Shown here: positions 9,656-17,396 of the stretch, one piece after another
How the letters are laid out: each line of letters begins with the position of its first letter
Position numbering within the stretch: position 1 is the stretch's first letter
NCBI GenBank assembly: GCA_947499125.1
Contig: CANMMP010000001.1
Location: forward strand, 310,001-374,000
Reading direction: 5' to 3'
Length of the DNA stretch: 64,000 nt
From: an uncultured Pontibacter sp.
GTDB lineage: Bacteria > Bacteroidota > Bacteroidia > Cytophagales > Hymenobacteraceae
The notes under the pieces: generated by a model
The model's database searches: none
Told to the model about the DNA's origin: nothing
Seen by the model: only the letters and a program-made list of their open reading frames with translations
Made by a program: the position numbers and the translations under genes

Positions 9656-9657
9656 GT

Positions 9658-9725
9658 CAGGTAACAAAGCACAGGTATCATGTTCAGCTGGCGCTTCACC
9701 CGTTGCCTGTACTAACCGTTATAAA
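9658..9725 (+). repeat. attC-like element E4 (right end of array)
   Basis: Inverse core CAGGTAAC (9658-9665) and core GTTATAAA (9718-9725) enclose an inner stem, ACAGG (9671-9675) and CCTGT (9706-9710). The loop carries TTCAGCTGGCGC and TTCACC, as in E2. The closing core matches nothing downstream, as expected at the end of an array. Confidence 0.55.
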
Positions 9726-9785
9726 GCCAAAAAACTTGCACAAACCAATACATAATCAGAACTTCGTAGTTCTTACAATAAATAG

Positions 9786-10655
9786 ATGATTCAGGAAAGA
9801 TTAAAAGGAACGGGCGTAGCGTTGGTAACGCCTTTTACAAAAGACCTGGCTGTAGACTATAACGGCCTTGCCAAGCTGCTGGACTTTGTGCTGGATGGCG
9901 GCGTAGATTATATCGTAATTAATGGCACCACTGCCGAGTCGGTTACAACTACTGCCGACGAGAAAAAGCAGCTGCTGCAAACTATAAAGCAACACGTAAA
10001 CGGTCGCGTGCCATTGGTTTATGGTTTAGGTGGCAACAACACCCAGGAACTTCTGAATAGCTTTGCTACTACCGACCTGAATGGCATTGATGCCATACTT
10101 TCGGTTAGCCCATACTATAACAAGCCATCGCAGCAGGGCATTTACCAGCATTACTTGGCTGTGGCCGAAGCTTCGCCAGTGCCGGTTATACTTTACAATG
10201 TGCCGGGTCGCACAGGCAGCAACGTTACCGCCGAAACAACTATAAAACTGGCTTCTCACCCGAACATTATCGGTATAAAAGAAGCATCAGGTAACCTGGA
10301 GCAGTGTATGGCCATTGCCAAGCACAAACCAGCCGATTTCATGCTCATCTCCGGCGACGACCTGCTGACAATACCGATGATCTCGATTGGTGCGGTTGGC
10401 GTAATCTCGGTGCTCGCTAACGCTTTCCCCGAAAAATTCAGCAACACGATAGGCTTTGCTATGGAAGGCAACTATAAAAAAGCCTCAGAACTGCTGTATG
10501 ATTTTGTTGACCTTAACCCGCTGATGTACGAAGAAGGAAATCCGGTTGGCGTTAAAGCCCTTCTGGAGCGTTTTGGCGTGTGTGGTGCAGCTGTTCGTAT
10601 GCCTTTAATGGAAGCTTCAGCCGGCCTCCGCGACAGGTTATATAAACTGATCTAA
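9786..10655 (+). CDS. dapA: 4-hydroxy-tetrahydrodipicolinate synthase DapA
   Basis: This 289-residue TIM-barrel enzyme condenses pyruvate with aspartate semialdehyde in lysine and diaminopimelate synthesis. Visible catalytic residues are the Thr pair 48-49 in NGTTAES, Tyr137 in ILYNVPGRTG and the Schiff-base Lys165 in GIKEASGN. The length is normal. It stands alone between the cassette array and a terminator. The host-type AACTATA words return in this gene. Confidence 0.96.
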   Translation: MIQERLKGTGVALVTPFTKDLAVDYNGLAKLLDFVLDGGVDYIVINGTTAESVTTTADEKKQLLQTIKQHVNGRVPLVYGLGGNNTQELLNSFATTDLNGIDAILSVSPYYNKPSQQGIYQHYLAVAEASPVPVILYNVPGRTGSNVTAETTIKLASHPNIIGIKEASGNLEQCMAIAKHKPADFMLISGDDLLTIPMISIGAVGVISVLANAFPEKFSNTIGFAMEGNYKKASELLYDFVDLNPLMYEEGNPVGVKALLERFGVCGAAVRMPLMEASAGLRDRLYKLI

Positions 10656-10680
10656 CCTATAGCAACAACTATAAACCAGA

Positions 10681-10708
10681 AAAGCCAGGCAATGTACCTG
10701 GCTTTTCT
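10681..10708 (+). terminator. Rho-independent terminator after dapA
   Basis: AAAGCCAGG (10681-10689) pairs with CCTGGCTTT (10697-10705) around a 7-base loop, followed by a short T-rich tail. Confidence 0.85.
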
Positions 10709-10846
10709 GTTTTGAAATATCCTGGGATTAACCACTGCCCTCGCTCGCGTCCGGCGAGTGTGAGCTACAGGAGGCCTCCCGCTTCTTTAAAACTTTAATG
10801 TTATAGCAACTATAATTCAGCATCAGAATTTATAGTTGACTATAGT

Positions 10847-11422
10847 TTAATGCCCATGCCCGGCATGCGGGTCATCCTGAATGACTGATTTAGCTTCCAG
10901 AATTTGTTTCATGTTATTTAAGCCGCGCTCAAAATCTGCCCCTACATACTTATCCAGGAACATAATTCCAAAATACTTGTCAATCGGGTTCATGCCCATT
11001 TCAGATTCCATGGACCAGGTAATGCGGGTGCCGTTGGCGGTTTGGTCAAAGGCATAATGCGTAGTGGCTTTGTTATCGGGCCCGAACTGCATCTCGGCAT
11101 CTATAGTCTTATAAGGCTGCGTGCTGATAATCCTGAATCCGCCGTCGCCTACATCGGAATGTTTACTGAACCAGTTATAACTTGAGCCGGGGCCACCATC
11201 AGGGCCACTGTACGTTAAGATCATTTGCGGGTCAATTTTGTGCCACGGCGACCATTGTTCCCAGTTACGGAGTGTGTTTACCTGCTCAAAAGCAGCATCG
11301 GCAGGCACGCCCACTTCGATAGAGCGCTCCACCTTAAGTGTAGAGGAAATAAAGAGTGAACCAAAGGCCAGCAGGATAACCAGCCCAAGCAGGCTGATCC
11401 CGATCTTTTTTAGTAATTGCAT
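10847..11422 (-). CDS. SRPBCC (START-like) protein with N-terminal membrane anchor
   Basis: This is a 191-residue protein. A single hydrophobic segment at residues 5-26 is followed by a polyketide-cyclase/SRPBCC fold, visible in VERSIEVGVPADAAFEQVNTLRNWEQWSPW, the classic start of this family, and a C-terminal amphipathic helix (FERGLNNMKQILEAK). The last residues are His-rich (DPHAGHGH). SRPBCC domains bind hydrophobic ligands, and the ligand here is unknown. The gene has its own -7 element and is monocistronic. Confidence 0.82.
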   Translation of the reverse strand: MQLLKKIGISLLGLVILLAFGSLFISSTLKVERSIEVGVPADAAFEQVNTLRNWEQWSPWHKIDPQMILTYSGPDGGPGSSYNWFSKHSDVGDGGFRIISTQPYKTIDAEMQFGPDNKATTHYAFDQTANGTRITWSMESEMGMNPIDKYFGIMFLDKYVGADFERGLNNMKQILEAKSVIQDDPHAGHGH

Positions 11423-11447
11423 GTGTTTTAAGTGTAGAGTGTATCAC

Positions 11448-11455
11448 CAAATATA
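11448..11455 (-). promoter_or_regulatory. Bacteroidota -7 element for the SRPBCC gene
   Basis: The minus strand reads TATATTTG, 25 bases before the ATG. A TTG lies about 20 bases further upstream. Confidence 0.6.
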
Positions 11456-11501
11456 TTCAAGGTAAAACACTTACACAATAACCTGGCAGCTTGGGCAACA
11501 A

Positions 11502-11530
11502 AAAAGCCGCAGCTAATGCCGCGGCCTTTT
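11502..11530 (-). terminator. Terminator after the first disordered-protein gene
   Basis: GCCGC (11506-11510) pairs with GCGGC (11521-11525). It is flanked by A-runs and T-runs on both sides, so it can work for the minus-strand gene ending at 11593. Confidence 0.7.
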
Positions 11531-11592
11531 CTCAGATGGAAATTCAATACTAATGTACCTGCTTCTATACGTTAAAGTTGCAATAAAGTAAC

Positions 11593-12141
11593 TTAATAGC
11601 GGTCATAGTCCCGGAAACGGTTACTTTCGTTCGGGTTGCCATAATGGTCATTCCCGAAATCCCTGAATTCGTCCTCGTTACCATACGAAGCATCGTGGCG
11701 ATACCCATGGTTTCCCCGGCTATCAAAATCACGGTACATATCCCCTTCTTCCGGGTTATCGAAATTTGGGTTATACCCTAAGGTATAGTTATACTTACGG
11801 CGTTGGCCATACGGTCCTTCAGCCTGCGGATACATTGGCCGCATCGTCTCCAGGTCGTCTTCGGTGCCATGGTATAAACCATAATCGGCGGGGCGTGGCT
11901 GCCCTCCATAGTTGGCTGTGTCGTACATGGAGTTATAGTAATCTTGCTGGTTTGGCTCGTAATTGCCTCTTTGCCTGTCGTGGTTCTGCTGGCGGCGTTG
12001 CTGCTCCTCCGACATGCGGTGCCGGCCACCGGAGCGCTGCGTATATTCATCGCTCACAAAACGGTTATAATCATGCCATTCGCGGTTACGATCACCATCA
12101 TACAGGTTATCGTTCCAGTCTCTATCTCTGTTGTCTCTCAT
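11593..12141 (-). CDS. Arg/Asn/Asp/Tyr-rich intrinsically disordered protein (1 of 3)
   Basis: This 182-residue protein has no Cys, few aliphatic residues and strong enrichment in R, N, D, Y, G and Q (start MRDNRDRDWND, end RFRDYDRY). No folded domain, signal peptide or membrane segment is visible. Composition and style match the two neighbouring ORFs, so they form a local family. Proteins of this composition can bind nucleic acid or phase-separate, and in related bacteria similar ORFs are only known as hypotheticals. Function is not assignable. Confidence 0.7.
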   Translation of the reverse strand: MRDNRDRDWNDNLYDGDRNREWHDYNRFVSDEYTQRSGGRHRMSEEQQRRQQNHDRQRGNYEPNQQDYYNSMYDTANYGGQPRPADYGLYHGTEDDLETMRPMYPQAEGPYGQRRKYNYTLGYNPNFDNPEEGDMYRDFDSRGNHGYRHDASYGNEDEFRDFGNDHYGNPNESNRFRDYDRY

Positions 12142-12193
12142 AGTTTATAAAGTATAAAGCACCGCGCAAAACAGTGCTTTAGTTTAACATGAA

Positions 12194-12829
12194 TTAGCGG
12201 TTGCGGTTGTTGTTACGCCCCCTGTCCTGGCTGTTGTAACTTCTGTCTTCTCCGTACTGGGAGCTATCAGGAGTATAGTTTCGGCCTGCAAAGCCGCCAC
12301 TGTAGTCGTTGTCGTAGTTGCGGTTGCCGTATTCATGTCTTCTGTAAGATTCATAATCTCCGATAGATGAATGCCCCATGTAATTATCGTTTCTACGGCG
12401 GCGGCCTATATCATGCCCAAACATCTCATCACGATCGCGGCTAAAATCGCGCGGCTCTTCCTGGCGGCGCAGGTCGCTATAGTCTGAGTTGCGGTAATCG
12501 GCGCGTGCATCGTAGTGGCGACCTGAGTTGTAACCATCATCTTTGGTGTAGCTCATACCGTACATATTACCAGAATTGCGTCTTCTTGACTGAATGAAAT
12601 CCTCACCGGCATATTGCGCTCCACCTGACAAGTTTCGGCGTTCATCACTCGAGTTAAAAGAATTACTGTCCAGGTAATCTTCGTTGTACTCTCCCCTGCT
12701 TCGGTTAAAATGCGAGTCTACGGTATAGTTTCCCCGATCAGAATTTTCTCCCTGATGATGGCCATGCAGCCAACGTGGTTCTGCTTCTCTTCGGTTGTCG
12801 CGGTAGTCATTTTCTCGTCTGTTTCTCAT
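12194..12829 (-). CDS. Arg/Asn/Asp/Tyr-rich intrinsically disordered protein (2 of 3)
   Basis: This is a 211-residue protein counted from ATG 12829 (MRNRRENDYRDNRREAE). An upstream ATG at 12913 would prepend residues of quite different, Cys-containing composition, so it is rejected. The preferred ATG is preceded by CAAAAGCT, exactly the leader of the divergent third gene at 12961. The protein is full of RN, YR and DR pairs, lacks Cys, and ends in DRGRNNNRNR. Confidence 0.7.
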   Translation of the reverse strand: MRNRRENDYRDNRREAEPRWLHGHHQGENSDRGNYTVDSHFNRSRGEYNEDYLDSNSFNSSDERRNLSGGAQYAGEDFIQSRRRNSGNMYGMSYTKDDGYNSGRHYDARADYRNSDYSDLRRQEEPRDFSRDRDEMFGHDIGRRRRNDNYMGHSSIGDYESYRRHEYGNRNYDNDYSGGFAGRNYTPDSSQYGEDRSYNSQDRGRNNNRNR

Positions 12830-12960
12830 AGCTTTTGGATTAATTGATTTATAAGGTTTACGGCAGCCAACCCGGTTTAGGTTAATGCTACATAAGCAGG
12901 CAGGCTTAACCATAGCGCCGTTGTCGCGTTATATAGGTATAAATAACAGACACAAAAGCT

Positions 12961-13587
12961 ATGGAAAGAAACAACTGGAATAACAGAAGACCCGACTCTG
13001 ACTATAGGGAAAGAGACAAATATAGAGACGAACAGAACCGAATTGATGAGGACCGTTACCGTGGTGCCTACCGTTTAGATACAGACAGCCGCCACCATAA
13101 CGAGACCACCTATGATGGTTTTGATATGCGCGACCAGCAGTACAGCCAGCGCAACTCAGGAAGAGATCACGGAAGAGATCAGGAATATAACCGATCTGGC
13201 CAGAGTTACTACTATAACGAACCAGAATACCGCCAGAGTGGCTACTACAGTGCCCGCGAACAACGAGACAATGGGCCACAGCAAAGCTCTTACAGACGAG
13301 AAGATGGCTATCGTCGTGCAACTAATATTAGCGGAAATTTTGATGGCGATTACAGCCCGGACAGGTATAACTCCCGTAACAGTGATGAGAACTACGGCAA
13401 TATGGCCGGCTCATTAAGCTTTGGCTATGACGGCGACCGTAACTCCGACTTTACTGAGAACCGTAACTACGACCCGCTTACAGGACGCTCACGTAACCAT
13501 AATGGCAACTATAACAGCCGCTACTCCGAACGTGACGAAAACTATAGCCGCAACCGTGACCGCAGAAACGATCATAACCGTTATTAA
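12961..13587 (+). CDS. Arg/Asn/Asp/Tyr-rich intrinsically disordered protein (3 of 3)
   Basis: This is a 208-residue protein (start MERNNWNNRRPDSDYRERD, end NRDRRNDHNRY) with the same composition as the two genes on the opposite strand. It shares the CAAAAGCTATG start context with the divergent gene at 12829, which suggests duplication and possibly shared control from the 131-bp gap. The one less biased patch is around NMAGSLSFGYDGD. No domain is recognised. It is followed by another small disordered ORF. Confidence 0.7.
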   Translation: MERNNWNNRRPDSDYRERDKYRDEQNRIDEDRYRGAYRLDTDSRHHNETTYDGFDMRDQQYSQRNSGRDHGRDQEYNRSGQSYYYNEPEYRQSGYYSAREQRDNGPQQSSYRREDGYRRATNISGNFDGDYSPDRYNSRNSDENYGNMAGSLSFGYDGDRNSDFTENRNYDPLTGRSRNHNGNYNSRYSERDENYSRNRDRRNDHNRY

Positions 13588-13616
13588 TTACCGGCCATCT
13601 GGCCATTAACCTATAA

Positions 13617-13865
13617 ATGAGAACAAACATGAAAGATCAGAATAAAGGAAAAGACAAACTGAAGAACGAAGACCTGAATGAGACAGTTAACAAGGGAAAT
13701 AAAGTACCGAACATTAACCCAACAGGTCAGAAAGTAGATGTTGACAACGAAAAAATAATGAAAGGCAAAGTTGGCGGCGCCCCATCGCAGAAAAGCGGTA
13801 GCCGGGGCAGTGCCGACGTGCAGGATGGTGGTACCGATATAGGTAGCAGCGCCGGAAGCCATTAA
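13617..13865 (+). CDS. Small hydrophilic disordered protein, 82 aa
   Basis: This is an 82-residue Lys/Asn/Asp/Gly-rich protein with no hydrophobic core. It starts at 13617, or at the in-frame ATG 13629 (MKDQNKGKDKL). The first half is rich in K, N, D and E, and the second is Gly/Ser-rich and ends GSSAGSH. It lies 29 bases after the third R/N/Y-rich gene and before a terminator, so the two are probably cotranscribed. Composition resembles small stress-protection (hydrophilin-like) proteins, which is an inference only. Confidence 0.6.
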   Translation: MRTNMKDQNKGKDKLKNEDLNETVNKGNKVPNINPTGQKVDVDNEKIMKGKVGGAPSQKSGSRGSADVQDGGTDIGSSAGSH

Positions 13866-13883
13866 TCTTAAACTATAACAGCG

Positions 13884-13914
13884 AAGGCCGGGCAGTACTT
13901 GTCCGGCCTTTTTT
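13884..13914 (+). terminator. Rho-independent terminator after the disordered-protein genes
   Basis: AAGGCCGG (13884-13891) pairs with CCGGCCTT (13903-13910), followed by Ts. Confidence 0.9.
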
Positions 13915-13959
13915 GTGCTAGCAAGCTAAGTATAAACCTGTCATAAGGTAATTAAAGCG

Positions 13960-13967
13960 TATATTTG
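13960..13967 (+). promoter_or_regulatory. Bacteroidota -7 element for the FAD oxidoreductase operon
   Basis: TATATTTG lies 22 bases before the ATG at 13990. No clear -33 TTTG is at the expected distance. Confidence 0.55.
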
Positions 13968-13989
13968 AAGTATAAGGCCACCAGGTTAA

Positions 13990-15369
13990 ATGCAGCAAAA
14001 CGAAGAACATGTAGTTATTATCGGGAACGGAATTGCCGGCATCACGCTAGCGCAAAGGCTGAGAGCGCGGACTGCCAGCCCGGTAACTATTATTTCGGAT
14101 GAGGCTGCCAACCATTTCTCGCGTCCTGCGCTGATGTATGTATACATGGGCCACATGCGCTACCAGGATATCGTACCTTACCCCGAAAGCTACTGGCAGG
14201 AAAAACAGATCAGCCTCATTCATGACCGTGTGGTAAGTATAGATTTCGAGAACCGCACGCTTAATTTAAGGCAGGGCCAGCCAGTAAAGTATAGTAAACT
14301 TGTATTGGCAGTAGGCTCTTCGGCTGTATACTATAACTGGCCGGGCCAGAACTATAAAGGCGTACAATCGCTCATCACACTGCAGGACCTGGAGTTAATG
14401 CAACAGCAAACTATAGGTTTAAAAGAAGCGGTTATAGTTGGAGGCGGATTGATCGGGATTGAGATGGCGGAAATGCTGCAAAGCAAAGGTATAGCCGTTA
14501 CGGTAGTAGTGCGGGAGTCGCTCTACTGGCGCAGCAACCTGCCTACAGCTGAGGCCAGCCTGGTAACAGAACACATTCAGAATTGTGGTATAAAGCTACT
14601 TTTAAGTTCCGAACTGAAAGAAATAACCGGCGATGAAAAGGGTAATGTAACCGGTATAAGACTCACGGATGGCCGGGAAGTAAGATGTCAGTTCGTAGGT
14701 ATAGCTACAGGTGTAAAACCCAATACTGCTTTTTTAGAACAATCTGATATTGAAACAGATAAAGGTATACTTATAAACCATTACTTCGAGACAAGTATAC
14801 CAGATGTATACGCCATCGGAGATTGTGCCCAATTTAAAGAACCCGCTCCCGGAGAGCCTGCCCTGGAGCAACTCTGGTACACCGGCCGGCAGCACGCTGA
14901 AACACTAGCTGAAACCCTAACAGGCAAGCGAAAAAGATATGAACGCGGCCCTTGGTTTAACTCAGCTAAATTCCTGAACATGGAATACCAGACCTATGGT
15001 TTTGTGCCCCGCGCCTGGGATGAACAACAATACGATTCCCTATATTGGCAGCACTCTACTGCCTGCAAAGCCATACGCATCCTATACGAACAGCAAACCG
15101 GACAACTAAAGGGCATCAACCTGTTGGGCATTCGGTATCGCCACGACCTTTGTCATACCTGGCTGCAGCAAAAGTATACTATACACCAGGTAATGCAGGA
15201 ACTGAAAGCCGCTAATTTTGACCCTGAGTTCGCTAAACGTTACGAACCTGCGTTGCTTGAACAATACTATTTTAAATTCCCTGATCATAGTATAGAAAAG
15301 AAAGAAACCACCTGGTGGAAACTACGCAAGCTGATTCCCTCCATCTCTAAAACCACTGAAAACTGCTAA
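13990..15369 (+). CDS. FAD/NAD(P)-dependent pyridine-nucleotide oxidoreductase
   Basis: This is a 459-residue class of rubredoxin/nitrite-reductase-like flavoprotein. An N-terminal FAD-binding GxGxxG (VVIIGNGIAGITLA) is followed by the central NAD(P)-binding GxGxxG (AVIVGGGLIGIEMAEML), the FAD motif TSIPDVYAIGDCAQ and a C-terminal extension of about 120 residues that is longer than usual. The next gene starts two bases after the stop and encodes a membrane 4Fe-4S protein. The pair probably forms an electron-transfer unit from NAD(P)H to a membrane iron-sulfur chain. The partner acceptor is not evident. Confidence 0.85.
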   Translation: MQQNEEHVVIIGNGIAGITLAQRLRARTASPVTIISDEAANHFSRPALMYVYMGHMRYQDIVPYPESYWQEKQISLIHDRVVSIDFENRTLNLRQGQPVKYSKLVLAVGSSAVYYNWPGQNYKGVQSLITLQDLELMQQQTIGLKEAVIVGGGLIGIEMAEMLQSKGIAVTVVVRESLYWRSNLPTAEASLVTEHIQNCGIKLLLSSELKEITGDEKGNVTGIRLTDGREVRCQFVGIATGVKPNTAFLEQSDIETDKGILINHYFETSIPDVYAIGDCAQFKEPAPGEPALEQLWYTGRQHAETLAETLTGKRKRYERGPWFNSAKFLNMEYQTYGFVPRAWDEQQYDSLYWQHSTACKAIRILYEQQTGQLKGINLLGIRYRHDLCHTWLQQKYTIHQVMQELKAANFDPEFAKRYEPALLEQYYFKFPDHSIEKKETTWWKLRKLIPSISKTTENC

Positions 15370-15371
15370 GC

Positions 15372-16697
15372 ATGACAAAACCTAACAAGTTATACTTATA
15401 CTTTAGATCAGCTGGCTATACTATACTGGTAATAGGCTTGTTATGCCTTATGGTAACTTCTTTATTATTTCACTCTATCTCTCCGCAACTTTGGGGCTTA
15501 AGTGGTATTGCCCTTGTTACGTTGGGTAGCTTGATGGTTATAGTTCCGGATAGATTACAGCAGCATGTGGCACACCAGAACAACGAACTATGGCAAAATA
15601 ATGCAACATCAAGAGGGACATGGGCCTGGCTGCTGGGGGTAGTATTAACGGGTTTTTATGTGCTGCTCTACTGGTTTCCGGAAACGCTTCAGGGGCTTAT
15701 ACTTGCTGTGGAGCCGCTCAGCCAATTGCTCCGCAATAAACCTTCCGATCAGTGGTTCCTGTATGGTTTGTTCTATACATTGGCCGTTATAATTATGGGG
15801 GTTTATGCTTTGCTGAAGTACCGCAATAGCCGCTACCATCTTATCCGTACAGCCTCCGTTATTTTCTTCCAGTTAGGTTTTGCATTTATACTTCCGGGGC
15901 TGCTGCTCGCCTTCAATCAACGGGAATATTATTTCAGTTATTTCTGGCCATTAAAGTACGATTACCTTTTTCCGGGCACTGTATCTTACCTGGTTGATAA
16001 TGGCGCTGCCTTAGGGGTATTTATGGTTTTCTGGGGTGCGGTATTTTCTTTTCTGGCAACGCCGGTACTTACTTATTTTTATGGCAAACGCTGGTACTGC
16101 TCCTGGGTATGTGGTTGTGGCGGACTTGCAGAAACCGCCGGCGACCCATACCGCCATCTATCCGATAAAAGTAAAAAAGCGTGGCAATGGGAGGTAGCCA
16201 TTATCTACCCGGTTCTGGGCTTTATCATTATAACTACCGGGTTGCTGTGGCTTAACTCCTATATGGGTGGTAGTTTACTTGGTAGGTTTTCATCCGGCTT
16301 CTCCAGGTCCTATGGCTTTTTTATTGGTTCGCTTTTTTCGGGGGTTGTAGGTGTTGGCTTTTATCCGTTGATGGGTAACCGCGTATGGTGCCGCTATGGC
16401 TGTCCTATGGCTGCTTACCTTGGTCTGTTGCAGAAACATCTCTCCCGCTTCCGCATCACAACAAATGGCGGCCAGTGTATATCGTGTGGCAACTGCTCTA
16501 CTTACTGCGAAATGGGGATAGATGTACGTTGGTATGCCCAGCAGGGAGAACCGATCATCAGGGCTTCGTGTGTGGGCTGCGGGATATGTGCGCATGTTTG
16601 CCCTAGAGGTGTTCTGAAATTAGAGAATGGCCCGACCGAAGGAAGATACCAGGGCACCACACTTATCCAGCGCGATGATCTGAAAATATTGAACTGA
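15372..16697 (+). CDS. Polytopic membrane protein with two 4Fe-4S clusters (NapH/NosR/CcoG-like)
   Basis: This is a 441-residue protein with about six membrane helices, Cys-rich loops in the membrane part (WYCSWVCGCGG and RYGCPMAA, as in NapH/NosR/CcoG relatives) and a C-terminal ferredoxin domain with two CxxCxxCxxxC motifs (CISCGNCSTYC and CVGCGICAHVC). It forms an operon with the flavoprotein upstream. The family passes electrons across or along the membrane. Exact assignment to NapH, NosR or CcoG is not possible because flanking denitrification or oxidase genes are absent. Confidence 0.82.
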   Translation: MTKPNKLYLYFRSAGYTILVIGLLCLMVTSLLFHSISPQLWGLSGIALVTLGSLMVIVPDRLQQHVAHQNNELWQNNATSRGTWAWLLGVVLTGFYVLLYWFPETLQGLILAVEPLSQLLRNKPSDQWFLYGLFYTLAVIIMGVYALLKYRNSRYHLIRTASVIFFQLGFAFILPGLLLAFNQREYYFSYFWPLKYDYLFPGTVSYLVDNGAALGVFMVFWGAVFSFLATPVLTYFYGKRWYCSWVCGCGGLAETAGDPYRHLSDKSKKAWQWEVAIIYPVLGFIIITTGLLWLNSYMGGSLLGRFSSGFSRSYGFFIGSLFSGVVGVGFYPLMGNRVWCRYGCPMAAYLGLLQKHLSRFRITTNGGQCISCGNCSTYCEMGIDVRWYAQQGEPIIRASCVGCGICAHVCPRGVLKLENGPTEGRYQGTTLIQRDDLKILN

Positions 16698-16720
16698 GCT
16701 GCATAAGAAAAGGGCAATAA

Positions 16721-16751
16721 AAAAAAGCGACAACTATAGTAGTGTCGCTTT
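16721..16751 (-). terminator. Terminator between convergent genes (strong on minus strand)
   Basis: AAAGCGACA (16724-16732) pairs with TGTCGCTTT (16743-16751). The minus-strand reading is followed by eight Ts. Confidence 0.8.
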
Positions 16752-16794
16752 AAGATCTTTAGAAAACTAACTGATTGTAGTGGTTCGGGCGTAA

Positions 16795-17040
16795 TTACTG
16801 AAGTTCTTCCTGTTCCATGTACTCCCACATAGCATCTTCGTTTGCACCAGTTCTGGCAGCATAGATCAGCATCGTGGTATACACACCGATCAGCAAAAAG
16901 CTTAGCGGAATAGAAAATACAAACGACACAACCAGCGTTTTAACCGGGTCAGCTTTAGATTTCATCTTGGTAGAGGCATACCAGAAGAATAACACATTAA
17001 ATACACCTGACAGGGCAACAAAATTGAGTAAATCTAACAT
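16795..17040 (-). CDS. Small two-helix membrane protein, 81 aa
   Basis: This is an 81-residue protein with two hydrophobic helices (about residues 5-20 and 36-62), a basic loop KMKSKADP between them and an acidic C-terminal tail (ANEDAMWEYMEQEELQ). No family is recognised. It is convergent with the 4Fe-4S gene and shares the terminator at 16721-16751. Confidence 0.65.
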   Translation of the reverse strand: MLDLLNFVALSGVFNVLFFWYASTKMKSKADPVKTLVVSFVFSIPLSFLLIGVYTTMLIYAARTGANEDAMWEYMEQEELQ

Positions 17041-17396
17041 CGGCTAAAAGTTTAGTTTATCAGTATAAAACCAAGAAGTATGCCAACCTAAACTAATCTT
17101 TTGCAAGTATAATTCCAGCATAACAAAACTTCTTTGGAGGTTTAAAATCACTAAGAAAAATTTGATTATTTATTGATGATCTACTGCAATTTAAAATAGC
17201 ATAATTAAAATCGCAAGCATTAATCTCAAAATAATTACAAACATTCCAAACTCACTATATTCTAAAATAGCTATACGTAAGCCATTTAAGTATAGTTATG
17301 TAAAAGTATAGAAATAGAATTATACAGTAAAAACCCATTGCACTTGCAGCAAGTATAACTTTACTTAAAAAGAGCTCCAAAACCAGTACAATTCTG
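17041..17396. other. AT-rich intergenic region, no gene seen
   Basis: The segment is strongly AT-rich and lies between two divergently transcribed genes, so it should hold both promoters. It contains several AAGTATA words but no exact TAnnTTTG within 40 bases of either start. No ORF, hairpin or RNA was recognised. Confidence 0.5.

Larger units (their letters stand above)
6874..9725 (+). mobile_element. Integron-like gene cassette array without integrase (four units)
   Basis: Four units run from 6926, 7641, 8149 and 9271. Each opens with a GTT core (GTTGTACA, GTTGTGCT, GTTGTGTT, GTTACCTG), carries one or two plus-strand ORFs, and closes with an inverse core complementary to its own opening core: 8/8, 8/8, 6/8 and 8/8 bases. 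The match to the neighbouring downstream core is lower (6/8, 7/8, 5/8, 4/8). This chimeric pattern is what site-specific insertion of integron cassettes produces, because the crossover falls inside the core. The units are AT-richer than their surroundings and contain few of the AACTATA-type words of the host. The cores deviate from canonical GTTRRRY, and no integrase or attI is in the window. Confidence 0.6.

Noticed and set aside
10710..10846. GC-rich patch after dapA as an RNA gene
   Set aside because: Short inverted segments (TCCGGCGA, AGGAGGCCTCC) suggest a dispersed-repeat remnant; no known RNA is recognised.
12959..13321. A 120-residue minus-strand ORF opposite the disordered protein
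   Set aside because: It is the antisense shadow of a low-complexity coding region; the plus-strand frame has the typical start context.
15372..16697. Naming the 4Fe-4S protein NapH or NosR
   Set aside because: The domain fits a broad family but the accessory genes required for either name are absent.
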